DNA of 64,000 nt. Origin: Streptomyces monashensis (lineage in GTDB: Bacteria; Actinomycetota; Actinomycetes; Streptomycetales; Streptomycetaceae). Shown one piece after another: positions 8,815-17,511 of this stretch. The number at the start of each line of letters is the position of its first letter. The stretch's first letter is position 1. A program made the position numbers and the translations under genes. The stretch is from NCBI RefSeq assembly GCF_001866665.1, contig NZ_MLYO01000031.1:1-64000 (forward strand), read 5' to 3'. The notes beneath the pieces were generated by a model. That model was not told the DNA's origin and made no database searches. It worked only from the letters and a program-made list of their open reading frames with translations.

Positions 8815-9918
8815 TCAGGAGGCGTCGGCGGGCGACCGGCCTCCGCAGGAGGAGCGGATGCGCAACTCCGGGAGCAGGTCGAGGTGTTGGCGGGGCCCGG
8901 GGTGCCGCTGACCGCTCTGCTCGGCGAGGCGGCGCAGCAGGAGCTTCGCGGCGAGTTCGCCGACCGCGCGGGTGGGCGGGGCGATGGCGGTCAGGGGCAC
9001 GTCGGCGAGCGCGGCGACCTCGTCCTCGTAGGCGATGAGGGCGAGGTCGCCGGGGACCCGCACACCGTGCGCCTGGAGCCGGGGGACGAGCACGATGGCG
9101 TCCTCGTCGCTGTGCACCAGGGCCGCGGTGACGCCGCGTTCGCGCACCGCCCGGACGAGGTAGTCGACGGAGGCTTCGTAGTCGCCGTGTTCGCGCACGC
9201 TCGGGGCGCCCTGGTCCACGTCGATCCCGCGCGCGCGTACGGCCGCGTCGAAGCCGGCGCCGATCTGTACGGCGTGCGGGCCCTCCTGGAGCACGGCGGT
9301 GATCCGGCGGTGGCCGAGGGCGGCCAGGTGGCCGACGGCGACGGCGGCGCCGTGGGCGCGGTCGGTGCGGACCCGGTCGAGGTCGGCGGCGGGGTTGCCG
9401 GGCGGGGCGGAGCGCTCCACCAGGACGGTGGGCACCCCGCTCTCCATCAGCCACTTCTCCTGCCCGTCCTGGGGGACGCCGGCGAACCAGCTGGGCGCCA
9501 CCAGCAGGCCGCGCGCACCGCCCGCGATCAGGTGTTCCGCCTGCACGCTGTCCTCGGTGTCGACGTAGCCGGAGACGCCGAGGACGAGCCGCCCGCCCCG
9601 GGCCGCGACGGCCTCCCGGGCACCGCGCACGATGGCCGCGAAGAGATTGACCGTGGTGGGCACGATCATGCCGATGACGGCACCTTCGAGGGAGTCCGGC
9701 CGCGGCGCGGCGGCCGGGGCGGAGGCCTGCTCGCCGGGCCGGACGACCGCGCCGTGCAACCGCCGCACCCGCCCCTGCGCCGCGAGGGTCTCCACGTCGC
9801 GGCGCAGCGTGACGGCGGAGACGCCGAGTTCGGCGGCCAGTTCGGCGACGCGGAGGCTGCCCCGCTCCCGGACGAGTTCGAGCACCCGCTCATGGCGCTG
9901 GTCGACGTGCAGTCGCAT
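8815..9918 (-). CDS. Hybrid regulator: DeoR-type helix-turn-helix with LacI-type sugar sensor
   Basis: The 367-residue protein starts with a DeoR-family DNA-binding domain (VAELAAELGVSAVTLRRDVETLAAQGRVRRLHG, quoted by its ends: VAELAAELGVS to VRRLHG). It continues as a periplasmic-binding-protein fold of the LacI/GalR kind (GVSGYVDTEDS, GHLAALGHRRITAVL, LVHSDEDAIVLVPRL, LTAIAPPTRAVGELAAKLLL). I use the ATG at 9918, which has a ggggaa box and directly precedes the HTH. The ligand is probably a sugar or sugar acid. A perfect dyad lies upstream at 9993-10017. The only neighbour it could control is now a dehydrogenase remnant. Confidence 0.88.
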   Translation of the reverse strand: MRLHVDQRHERVLELVRERGSLRVAELAAELGVSAVTLRRDVETLAAQGRVRRLHGAVVRPGEQASAPAAAPRPDSLEGAVIGMIVPTTVNLFAAIVRGAREAVAARGGRLVLGVSGYVDTEDSVQAEHLIAGGARGLLVAPSWFAGVPQDGQEKWLMESGVPTVLVERSAPPGNPAADLDRVRTDRAHGAAVAVGHLAALGHRRITAVLQEGPHAVQIGAGFDAAVRARGIDVDQGAPSVREHGDYEASVDYLVRAVRERGVTAALVHSDEDAIVLVPRLQAHGVRVPGDLALIAYEDEVAALADVPLTAIAPPTRAVGELAAKLLLRRLAEQSGQRHPGPRQHLDLLPELRIRSSCGGRSPADAS

Positions 9919-9992
9919 GGGGTTCCCCCTGGAACGGTGATCGCGCGGGTTCTGGTGATCGCAAATCGCATACTCTACGCCCACAACCGTAT

Positions 9993-10017
9993 CGATCGAT
10001 TCCAATCAATTCGATCG
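9993..10017. promoter_or_regulatory. Dyad upstream of the DeoR/LacI-type regulator
   Basis: cgatcga (9993-9999) and tcgatcg (10011-10017) are perfect 7-bp arms around an AT-richer centre that itself contains gatt-cc-aatc. The site is 75 bp upstream of the regulator start and is a good candidate for its own operator. Related gatcga repeats occur at 8756-8776 before the dehydrogenase remnant. Confidence 0.5.
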
Positions 10018-10119
10018 CTCCGATGTTCGGAAGACATCCGCACAGCACACCCGTCGCCCTCATCGTCCCCTCCTCCCTCTCACACAGCACTCAGTTCCCC
10101 CGTGGGCCCGCTCATGCTG

Positions 10120-10132
10120 CACTGAGTGTCAT
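10120..10132. promoter_or_regulatory. Candidate TetR operator, copy upstream of tetR
   Basis: CACTGAGTGTCAT lies 31 bp before the TetR start codon. A near-identical copy (one mismatch) lies at 10957-10969 before the DUF35 gene. The core cact-g-agtg is palindromic. Confidence 0.55.
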
Positions 10133-10162
10133 GGCATCCGTCCGGGTGCTACGTTCCCGTTC

Positions 10163-10906
10163 ATGAGCTCCAGCAGCGCGGCACCGGCCGCGAAGCCGCC
10201 GATGCGGGAGGCCCTGGTCGCGGCCGCCTTCCGGCTCTTCGTGGAACGCGGGTACGAGCAGACCACCGTCGACGACATCGTGGCCCTGGCCGGGGTCGGC
10301 CGGCGTTCGTTCTTCCGCTACTTCCCCTCCAAGGAGGACGTGGTCTTCCCGGACCACGAGCGCTGTCTGGCCGAGATGACCGCATTCCTCGCGGCGGGCG
10401 GCGCGGAGCACGAACCGGTGCGGCGGGTGTGCGACGCGGCCCGGCTGGTCCTGCGGATGTACGCCGAGAACCCGGCGTTCTCGGTGCAGCGCTACCGCCT
10501 GACCAAGCAGGTGCCGGGCCTGCGCGCCTACGAGCTGTCCGTGGTGTGGCGCTACGAGCGCGCGCTCGCCGAGTATCTGCGCGGACGGTTCGTGGGACTG
10601 CCCGACGGCACGCTGCGGGCGGATGTGGTCGCGGCCGCCGTCGTCGCGGCACACAACAACGGGCTGCGCTCCTGGCTGCGGTCGGACGGCGAGGGCGACG
10701 CGGGCGCGGCGGTCGACCACGCGCTGGGTCATGTGCAGAAGGTGTTCGGGCGGTCCGCCACGGCCGCGGCCGCCCCGCGCGTCAACCCGGTGCCGATCGG
10801 CGCACCGGCAGAGGATCCGGACGACGTGGTGGTACTGGCCTGCCGCCGGGACACCCCGCTGTGGCGGGTGGTGCGGGAGCTGGAAAGGGCGTTCGACCGG
10901 ACCTGA
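10163..10906 (+). CDS. TetR-family transcriptional regulator
   Basis: The 247-residue protein has a canonical TetR N-terminal domain (LVAAAFRLFVERGYEQTTVD, VGRRSFFRYFPSKEDVVF) followed by a helical ligand domain and an unusual proline/alanine-rich C-terminal tail beyond about residue 195. TetR proteins are usually repressors released by a small ligand. A 13-bp motif before its own gene recurs before the next gene (DUF35 Zn-ribbon protein), so that gene and tetR itself are the likely targets. The ligand is unknown. Confidence 0.92.
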   Translation: MSSSSAAPAAKPPMREALVAAAFRLFVERGYEQTTVDDIVALAGVGRRSFFRYFPSKEDVVFPDHERCLAEMTAFLAAGGAEHEPVRRVCDAARLVLRMYAENPAFSVQRYRLTKQVPGLRAYELSVVWRYERALAEYLRGRFVGLPDGTLRADVVAAAVVAAHNNGLRSWLRSDGEGDAGAAVDHALGHVQKVFGRSATAAAAPRVNPVPIGAPAEDPDDVVVLACRRDTPLWRVVRELERAFDRT

Positions 10907-10956
10907 TCCCGCTCGCCATCCGGCAGACAAGGGGTACGCGGTGCCTTTACGAGTGA

Positions 10957-10969
10957 CACTGAGTGCCAT
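10957..10969. promoter_or_regulatory. Candidate TetR operator, copy upstream of the DUF35 gene
   Basis: CACTGAGTGCCAT differs by one base from the copy at 10120-10132. It lies 100 bp upstream of the GTG start of the DUF35-type gene and overlaps a plausible -10 region (catact). Confidence 0.55.
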
Positions 10970-11068
10970 ACTCTGTCGGCGTGCGCGGCAGCACGGCTCC
11001 CGCCCACACGTGTGCCCGGTGCGCGCCGGACACGCAGGATTCCGGCCGAGCGCAGGGAGTTGACCAGC

Positions 11069-11563
11069 GTGTACCACCACTCAGCAAATGCCTCGTCTCC
11101 GACGGCCGGCGCCGCGACAGGCGTCCTCGATCCCGTCTCCGTCTCCGTGCCCGTCTCCGTGGCGGTCGCCGCCCCCGCCCCGGTGGCCGTCTCCGCCTTC
11201 GCGGACGCCAAGGACGCCAAGGACAGCAAGGACGCCATCCTCTTCCAGCGCTGCGCCTGGTGCGCCACCGCGATGTACCACCGGCTGCTCTGTCCGGTGT
11301 GCCAGGGCAGCGACCTGCGGACGGAGCGCAGCGAGGGCGTCGGCACGGTCCGGCACTCCACCGTGCTGCACCGCAACACGCCCGCCGCGCGCAACGTTTC
11401 GCTCATCGAGATGGCCGAGGGGTTCGTGGTCCGGGGCCGCGTCATGGGGCCGCCGGTCGGCATCCACAGCGGTGACCGGGTCCGGCTGTCCACGGCCAAG
11501 GACCCGGTGCGGGGCGAGCCGGTGTTCCAGCTGACGGACGAGCCGTACCGGGCCTGGACCTGA
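11069..11563 (+). CDS. Zn-ribbon / DUF35 OB-fold protein
   Basis: The 164-residue protein has a low-complexity Val/Ala/Pro- and Asp/Lys-rich start, then a zinc ribbon (CAWCATAMYHRLLCPVC, two CxxC pairs) and an OB-fold (FVVRGRVMGPPVGIHSGDRV). DUF35-type proteins are usually accessory to thiolases or ketosynthases acting on acyl-CoA or acyl carrier substrates, but no such enzyme lies beside it here. The GTG at 11069 is preceded by gggag. The TetR gene immediately upstream and the shared operator motif suggest it is TetR-controlled. Confidence 0.82.
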   Translation: MYHHSANASSPTAGAATGVLDPVSVSVPVSVAVAAPAPVAVSAFADAKDAKDSKDAILFQRCAWCATAMYHRLLCPVCQGSDLRTERSEGVGTVRHSTVLHRNTPAARNVSLIEMAEGFVVRGRVMGPPVGIHSGDRVRLSTAKDPVRGEPVFQLTDEPYRAWT

Positions 11564-11908
11564 CGGACCTCACCGCGGCCACACCGGCGGCGCGGCCGCT
11601 CGCACTGCCGCACTCCGCCGACGGCCCGCTCATCGGGCCGCTGATCTGCGACGGTTCGCCGTTTGCGACGGTCGCCCGATCCGCCGTGAGTCCCGCGCGC
11701 GTGATCGCCCGGCGGGCCGCGGCCGAGGCGGCCGCCGGAGAGCCGGCCGGACAACCGCGGGGTTCCGGACCCTCATTGTCTTGATCGCATCATCCGGTCG
11801 ATCACTCCTCTTTCACAGGCAACCCACAGTCTCCGCCTTCCGTCCTCCGGAATCGAGGAGCTCCCGGGACGGCCGGGGCTCCCGGGATTCGGGGGTCGAG
11901 GAGGAACA
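11564..11908 (+). other. 345-bp intergenic region, no gene recognised
   Basis: This GC-rich region sits between the DUF35 gene and the secreted hydrolase. A short open stretch from 11571 is alanine-rich and matches nothing I recognise. The last 100 bases are less GC-rich and presumably hold the hydrolase promoter and its gaggagga ribosome-binding site. Confidence 0.4.
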
Positions 11909-14710
11909 GTGGTCCGTGCCCGGCACATATGGGTGACCGCCACCGCGTTGGCCGCGGTGGCGGGGGCATCCCCAGGGGCGGCAGTCGCACAAGGCCAACC
12001 ACCCTCACACGCGGCGTGGTTGGCGGCCTCTGCCGACGGTGCGCTGCCGCCGGGCTGGCGGATATCCGGGCAGCGGTCACAGCCGCAGCTGGAGTGGCGC
12101 TCGGACCGGCCGGTGCCGATGGGTGACGCCCGGGTCGAATTCCGATCGGGCGACCGCCTGTTGGGAGTGCCACGGCCCGGCGCGGACGGACACATCTTCC
12201 GGCTGCCGCTGAACGAGCGCCTCGCCGACGAGCTGAGCACGCTGCACGGAGTGCGCGGACGGCAAGGGCTGAGCGGACCGCGGGGACTCCATGTCTGGTC
12301 CGGCGGACGGCAGTTGGACGCACCCGCTTCCGGCGGGGCCGCCGCCGCGGTGCAGCCGCCCGCCCCGCTGCCCGCGAACCCGGTCGACCCGGGCAAGCCC
12401 GGCACATACCGCACGAGCAGCGGCGCGTACAGCCTCGCCTCCGTCAAGCTGCCCGGCTTCCCGGCACCGGTCGAGATGCGCGGGGTGGTCGTCGCCCCGG
12501 TCGGCGCGCCCGGCAAGCGGCCCCTCGCGCTGTTCCTGCACGGCCGCCACTACACCTGCCACCAGGGCAAGCAGATCGGCGGCGACTGGCCCTGCAAGAG
12601 CGGCTGGAAGCCGGTGCCGAGCCACCGCGGCTATCTGCGCGACCAGAAGCTGCTGGCGTCGCAGGGCTATGTGACCGTCTCGATCTCCGCCAACGGCATC
12701 AACGGCCAGGACTTCGCGGCCGAGGACGGCGGCGCCCAGGCCCGCTCCTCGCTGGTGCGGCTGCACCTGGCCCGCTGGGCCGACTGGGCCGCGCACCCCG
12801 CCGCCGCGCCGGCGGTCGTCCGCCGGGCGCCGCGCGCCGATCTGTCGCGGGTGCTGCTCGTCGGCCACTCGCGGGGCGGCGAGGGGGTCAACAGGGCGGC
12901 CCTGGACAGCCTTTACCCGCCGCCCGCGGACCAGGACGGCTACCGCGGCCCGGTCCGCTGGACCGTGCGCGGCACGGTCCTGATCGGCCCCACGGTCTTC
13001 GGCCAGAACCCGGTGCCCGACGTGCCGTCGACGACGATCCTGCCCGGCTGCGACGGCGACGTCTCCGACCTGCAGGGCGAGGTGTACGTCGACGGGACCC
13101 GCGCGGTCAGCAACGGCAGCGCCCTGCACAGCGCCGTGTACGTGATCGGCGCCGACCACAACTTCTTCAACTCCGAGTGGACGCCCGGCCGGTCGGCGGC
13201 ACCCTCCGAGGACGACTTCTACGACGACCCGGACCACCCGGACGCGGTGTGCGGCAGGCGCGCGGCGACCCGGCTCACCGCCGACCAGCAGCACCGGGCC
13301 GGCTCGACGTACATCGCGGCCGCCGCACGGCTGTTCCTGGCCGGCGACGACCGGGTGCGGCCGCTGCTCGACGGCTCCGGCAGGCGGGCCCCGTCGGCGG
13401 ATCCGGCGCGGGTCCTCAGCCACGCGGTGGGGGCGCGCCGCAGCGCCGGGTTCCTGCCGGACGGCGGGGTGGGCGTGACCGGCGCCCGGCTGTGCGACGC
13501 GGTGAACCCGAGTGCCGGCAAGGCCTGTCTCGGTGCGGGCGCGAAGGGTGTCTCGCCGCACTTCGCCCCGTGGGAGACCGGCCGGGAGAGCGGCCGGCGG
13601 GCGATCGCGCTGCGCTGGACGCGCGCCGGCGCGCCCGCGCGGGTGAGTGTGCGGCACCCGGTGTCGCTGCAGGGCGCGAAGGCGCTGGCGCTGCGGCTGT
13701 TCGTGCCGCCGAACTCCCGGGGCGCGCAGTGGGACGTGTCCCTCACCGACACCACGGGCCGGAAGGTGACGCTGGGCCGGGTGCGTGCGGACGGGCTGCC
13801 CGGCAGCGAGCGCACCGCGTCGTACTGGGCGCGTGAGTTCCGGCTGCCGTTGACGGCCGCCGCCCGTGCCGGGTTGCGGCTCGGCTCGGTCAAGTCCATG
13901 GAACTTGCGGCGCGTTCGGCGTCCGGGCAGGCCTGGCTGATGGACGCGTGGGGCTGGCAGCCGGGAACGCCGACGGCCCGGGCGGCCGCGCTGCCCCGGG
14001 TGGACCTCGGCCGGATGACGGTGGCCGAGGGCGACTCGGGTGTGCGCACCTGCCATGTGCCGGTGCGGGTGACCGGCCACGGCAGCGGGCAGGTCCGGGT
14101 GTACGTCCTCGACCCGGTCACCGGGAGGGCGAAGGACCGGCTGGTCACGGTGCGGCCGGGCGGGCACGACATCGACGTACCGGTCGAGGTGAGGGGCAAC
14201 ACGCGCCACGGCACGGACGTTTCGCACGATGTGCTGGTCAAGGCGGTCCACGGCGCGGTCGTCGGCTCCTACCGGGGCGGCGTCACGGTCCACGACGACG
14301 ACCCGGCGCCCACGATGAGGGTCACGCCGGTCGCCGACCGGGTCATGGAGGGACGGTCCCTGACGTGGCGGCTGTCCCTGTCGGAGGCCGTGGACGTGGA
14401 CATGAACGCGATGTTCGCCGCGGTGCCGGGCACCGGTCCTGAGCTGTCCACGAAGGACGTCCCGGCGCGCTGGCTGGAGGAGACCTCGGGGGCGAAGCCC
14501 GACCCGGAGCGTCCGCTGTCGAAGGCCGGGGTCTCCCTGTGGGCGGACGTCCCGGCGGGGAGGACGAGCGTGGACATCACCGTTCCCACGGTCGGGGACA
14601 AGGTGAAGGAGCCGACGGAGTCGGTGCGGTTCCGGCAGGTCGACGTGACGACCGGTGAGCCGGTGCCCGACGGGCTGGTGCTGTCCGGTTCGGTGCTCGA
14701 CGCGTCGTAG
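11909..14710 (+). CDS. Large secreted alpha/beta-hydrolase with C-terminal beta domains
   Basis: The 933-residue protein begins with a signal peptide (HIWVTATALAAVAGASPGAA). The hydrolase core lies at about residues 165-470, with an oxyanion segment near LALFLHGRHYTCH and the nucleophile elbow GHSRGGEG. Downstream are disulfide-type cysteines, a beta-rich region, and C-terminal segments resembling Calx-beta/Ig-like repeats (VRVYVLDPVTGRAKD, HDDDPAPTMRVTP). The natural substrate is not evident; an extracellular esterase or lipase-like role is reasonable. The GTG start at 11909 follows gaggagga. It is transcribed alone. Confidence 0.82.
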   Translation: MVRARHIWVTATALAAVAGASPGAAVAQGQPPSHAAWLAASADGALPPGWRISGQRSQPQLEWRSDRPVPMGDARVEFRSGDRLLGVPRPGADGHIFRLPLNERLADELSTLHGVRGRQGLSGPRGLHVWSGGRQLDAPASGGAAAAVQPPAPLPANPVDPGKPGTYRTSSGAYSLASVKLPGFPAPVEMRGVVVAPVGAPGKRPLALFLHGRHYTCHQGKQIGGDWPCKSGWKPVPSHRGYLRDQKLLASQGYVTVSISANGINGQDFAAEDGGAQARSSLVRLHLARWADWAAHPAAAPAVVRRAPRADLSRVLLVGHSRGGEGVNRAALDSLYPPPADQDGYRGPVRWTVRGTVLIGPTVFGQNPVPDVPSTTILPGCDGDVSDLQGEVYVDGTRAVSNGSALHSAVYVIGADHNFFNSEWTPGRSAAPSEDDFYDDPDHPDAVCGRRAATRLTADQQHRAGSTYIAAAARLFLAGDDRVRPLLDGSGRRAPSADPARVLSHAVGARRSAGFLPDGGVGVTGARLCDAVNPSAGKACLGAGAKGVSPHFAPWETGRESGRRAIALRWTRAGAPARVSVRHPVSLQGAKALALRLFVPPNSRGAQWDVSLTDTTGRKVTLGRVRADGLPGSERTASYWAREFRLPLTAAARAGLRLGSVKSMELAARSASGQAWLMDAWGWQPGTPTARAAALPRVDLGRMTVAEGDSGVRTCHVPVRVTGHGSGQVRVYVLDPVTGRAKDRLVTVRPGGHDIDVPVEVRGNTRHGTDVSHDVLVKAVHGAVVGSYRGGVTVHDDDPAPTMRVTPVADRVMEGRSLTWRLSLSEAVDVDMNAMFAAVPGTGPELSTKDVPARWLEETSGAKPDPERPLSKAGVSLWADVPAGRTSVDITVPTVGDKVKEPTESVRFRQVDVTTGEPVPDGLVLSGSVLDAS

Positions 14711-14741
14711 CGGTCCCGTTTCCGGGTGGCCCCCCGCGGTG

Positions 14742-15128
14742 TCAGTCCGTGAGGGTCACCCGGATCCCGACCGTGCCGTCCAGGCCCCGTCGCAGTCGGC
14801 TGCCCAGCAGGGTGAGGCGGCCGAGGATGCCGTACTTGCGGGCGATCAGGTCCCGGTAGCGGGCGGTGGTGGCCCCGTCGGCGAGCACGGCGGTGGCCGG
14901 GAAGAGGTCGCCGGTGGGGTTGCCGCGCACATCGCAGGGGCCGACGAGGACGTCCGCGCGGCGCCGGATGCGTTTGACCTTGAAGCTGTCGGCGGCCGTC
15001 CACACCCCGAGGGTTTCCCCGTCCCGGACCACCCACACCGGGGTGGCGACCGGAGTGCCGTCCTTGCGATAGCTGGTCACCAGCAGGTACTTGCCGGAGC
15101 CGAGCCGGTCCAGGCGTGTGTCGTCCAT
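14742..15128 (-). CDS. PPOX-class F420-dependent oxidoreductase
   Basis: The 128-residue split-barrel flavin/F420-binding protein has motifs typical of the actinobacterial PPOX-class group: YLLVTSYRKDGTPVATPVWV, then KVKRIRRRADVLVGPCDVRG, and RYRDLIARKYG near the C-terminus. Members use F420 or flavins to reduce small molecules. Cofactor identity is inferred from family resemblance. It is 10 bp downstream of, and co-directional with, the aminotransferase gene, so the two may form an operon. Confidence 0.87.
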   Translation of the reverse strand: MDDTRLDRLGSGKYLLVTSYRKDGTPVATPVWVVRDGETLGVWTAADSFKVKRIRRRADVLVGPCDVRGNPTGDLFPATAVLADGATTARYRDLIARKYGILGRLTLLGSRLRRGLDGTVGIRVTLTD

Positions 15129-15138
15129 GCCGGGCAGT

Positions 15139-16335
15139 CTAGGAGCCCGCTCGCGTGTCGGGCACGGCGGCCGCCATGCGCCGTACCGCCTCGGTGAGGA
15201 TCTCGGGCGAGGTCGCCAGGTTCAGCCGTACGTGCCCCGCGCCGCCGGTGCCGAAGGGCAGGCCCGAGCTGAGGGCGACGCGGCCGCGGTCCAGGAAGAC
15301 CTGCGCGGGGTCGTCGCCGAGACCGAGGGCGCGGCAGTCGAGCCAGGCCAGATAGGTGGCCTCGGCGGGATGGAGGCGGATCGCGGGCAGGTGCTCGGCG
15401 AGCAGGCCGGCGAGCAGCCGCCGGTTGGTGTCGAGCCCGGTGAGCAGGGTGTCCAGCCAGGCTCTTCCGTCGCGCAGGGCGGCGGTGTGGGCGATGACGC
15501 CGAGGTGGCTGGGGCCGTGGCCGACCTCCTCGGGCAGCCGGGCGAGGTCGTCGGCGGCGCCGGGTCCGGCGAGGGCGAGGGCGGCCTTGAGACCGGCGAG
15601 GTTCCAGCCCTTGGAGGCCGACATCAGGGACAGTCCGCGCTCGGCGCCGGGCACGCCGAGGTACGGCACGAAGGCGGCGGTGGGGGCGACGAGCGGGGCG
15701 TGGATCTCGTCCGCGACGACCCGGACGCCGTACCGTTCGGCGAGGGCGGCGACGGCGGCCAGTTCCGTGGCGGTGTGGACGGTGCCGGTGGGGTTGTGCG
15801 GGCTGCACAGCAGGAAGGCGGCCCGGCCGGTGCCGGCGGTCGCCTCCCGGAACCGCTCCTCCAGGGCGGCCGGGTCGAGGCGCTGTCCCGGCCCGAGCGG
15901 CGCTTCGACCACCTTGCGGTCCATGTGGCCGATGAACTGGAAGAACGGCGGATAGACCGGCGGATTGACGATCACCGGATCGCCGGGCCCGGTGACCAGT
16001 TTGATCATCTCGACCACTCCGAGCATCACGTCGGGGACGATCGCGGTGCGCTCGATCGCGATCCCGTCCCAGCCCCAGCGGTCGGCGGCGAACGCGGCGA
16101 GCGCCTCGGCGTAGGCCGTGCCGGCGGGGTAGCCGGTGTCGCCGAGGGCGAGCGCGTCGGTGACGGCGCGGACGACGGGTTCGGCGAGGGAGACGTCCAT
16201 CTCGGCCACCCAGAGCGGCAGCACGTCCTCGGGGTACGTGCGCCATTTCATGCTCGTACGGCGGCGCAGCCGGTCCAGGCCGAGGGCGCGCAGGGGGTCC
16301 GGTCCGCCGTGGGTGTCGCGCGGTGTGCCGCTCAT
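15139..16335 (-). CDS. PLP-dependent aminotransferase, MalY/PatB (C-S lyase) type
   Basis: The roughly 398-residue fold-type I enzyme shows the PatB/MalY start (MKWRTYPEDVLPLWVAEMDV), the substrate segment NPPVYPPFF, the Asn-Pro motif CSPHNPTGTV and the PLP lysine in SASKGWNLAGLK. MalY/PatB enzymes cleave cystathionine or other cysteine S-conjugates; transamination is possible. The ATG at 16335 is used; a GTG three codons upstream is an alternative. It probably shares a transcript with the PPOX-class gene that follows. Confidence 0.9.
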   Translation of the reverse strand: MSGTPRDTHGGPDPLRALGLDRLRRRTSMKWRTYPEDVLPLWVAEMDVSLAEPVVRAVTDALALGDTGYPAGTAYAEALAAFAADRWGWDGIAIERTAIVPDVMLGVVEMIKLVTGPGDPVIVNPPVYPPFFQFIGHMDRKVVEAPLGPGQRLDPAALEERFREATAGTGRAAFLLCSPHNPTGTVHTATELAAVAALAERYGVRVVADEIHAPLVAPTAAFVPYLGVPGAERGLSLMSASKGWNLAGLKAALALAGPGAADDLARLPEEVGHGPSHLGVIAHTAALRDGRAWLDTLLTGLDTNRRLLAGLLAEHLPAIRLHPAEATYLAWLDCRALGLGDDPAQVFLDRGRVALSSGLPFGTGGAGHVRLNLATSPEILTEAVRRMAAAVPDTRAGS

Positions 16336-16527
16336 GGGGCTCACGATAGGCGGACGGGGCGACGGCGGGAACGATCCGAAGCGTGCGAAGAGCCGGAATG
16401 ACGGTGTTCCGCAGTGCGGTGGTGCCGGAGTTCCGGGTGGTGATCAACTCAAGCGTCTAGATTGCGTCATGAACGAGTGACCGCACCGCTCGCCCGGCTT
16501 TCCTCAGGCATCCAGGAGCTGACCCAC

Positions 16528-17358
16528 GTGACCGACAACCCGGCAGCCACCGACGGCGTGGCCATGTCGCTGCGCAGCCGTATCAACACCAGTCAGCCGC
16601 ACACCGCGCGGATCTGGAACTACTGGCTCGGCGGCAAGGACAACTACGAGGTCGACCGCGCGGCCGGTGATCAGATACGCCAACTGCACCCGGGCATCGG
16701 GGAGTACGCGCGCGCCGACCGGCTCTTCCTCGGCCGTGCCGTACGCCATCTGGTCGCCGAGACCGGGATCCGGCAGTTCCTGGACATCGGCACCGGGCTG
16801 CCGAGCGCCGACAACACGCACGAGGTCGCCCAGCGCATCGCGCCCGAGGCGCGGATCGTGTACGTCGACAACGACCCGCTCGTCCTCGCGCACGCCCGCG
16901 CGCTGCTGACGAGCACGCCCGAGGGCCGTACCGACTACCTGGACGAGGACCTGCGCAACGTCGACGCGATCCTCGAACACGCGGCGAGGACACTGGACTT
17001 CGGCGAGCCGGTGGCGCTGATGCTGCTGGGCGTGGTCATCTTCATCGGTGACGACGAGGATCCGTACGGCCTGGTACGGCAGTTGACCGACCGGCTGCCG
17101 GCGGGCAGCCACCTGGTGCTGTCGCACACCGTCACCAGCCCGTCGATGCCGGACGTGGACGAGGCGGTGAGGTTCTGGAACGAGAACGGGACGCCGAAGC
17201 TGACGCAGCGCACCCCCGGGGACGTGGCCCGGTTCTTCGACGGCCTCGAACTGCTGGAGCCGGGTGTGGTGTCCTGCTCGCGCTGGCGCCCGGAGCACGG
17301 GCACGGGGCCGAGCCGGAGGAGGTCGCCATGTTCGGCGGGGTGGCGCGGAAGAACTGA
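16528..17358 (+). CDS. S-adenosyl methyltransferase, DUF574 family
   Basis: The 276-residue protein has the hallmarks of the actinobacterial DUF574 SAM methyltransferase family: HTARIWNYWLGGKDNYEVD, the SAM motif FLDIGTGLPSADNTHEVAQ, VYVDNDPLV, and the C-terminal segment MFGGVARK. The GTG at 16528 is preceded by caggag. These proteins are abundant in Streptomyces; their methyl acceptors are mostly unknown and nothing nearby points to one. Confidence 0.92.
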   Translation: MTDNPAATDGVAMSLRSRINTSQPHTARIWNYWLGGKDNYEVDRAAGDQIRQLHPGIGEYARADRLFLGRAVRHLVAETGIRQFLDIGTGLPSADNTHEVAQRIAPEARIVYVDNDPLVLAHARALLTSTPEGRTDYLDEDLRNVDAILEHAARTLDFGEPVALMLLGVVIFIGDDEDPYGLVRQLTDRLPAGSHLVLSHTVTSPSMPDVDEAVRFWNENGTPKLTQRTPGDVARFFDGLELLEPGVVSCSRWRPEHGHGAEPEEVAMFGGVARKN

Positions 17359-17511
17359 GTCGCCGCCATCCGACACCGCTGCCACCGAAGACCTGTTTCG
17401 CTGAACGCGGGGGCGCCGGGCCGCGTATGGAGGAGCGGGCCCTCGACGAGCCGGGGGTCTCGCGCTGCCGGCACGGCGGCGCGTGTTCGGGTTCGGCTTC
17501 GGGAGCCACGC

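Noticed and set aside
12077..14293. Long minus-strand frame opposite the secreted hydrolase
   Set aside because: Mirror-strand frame typical of high-GC coding DNA; His/Arg/Val-rich, no recognisable fold.
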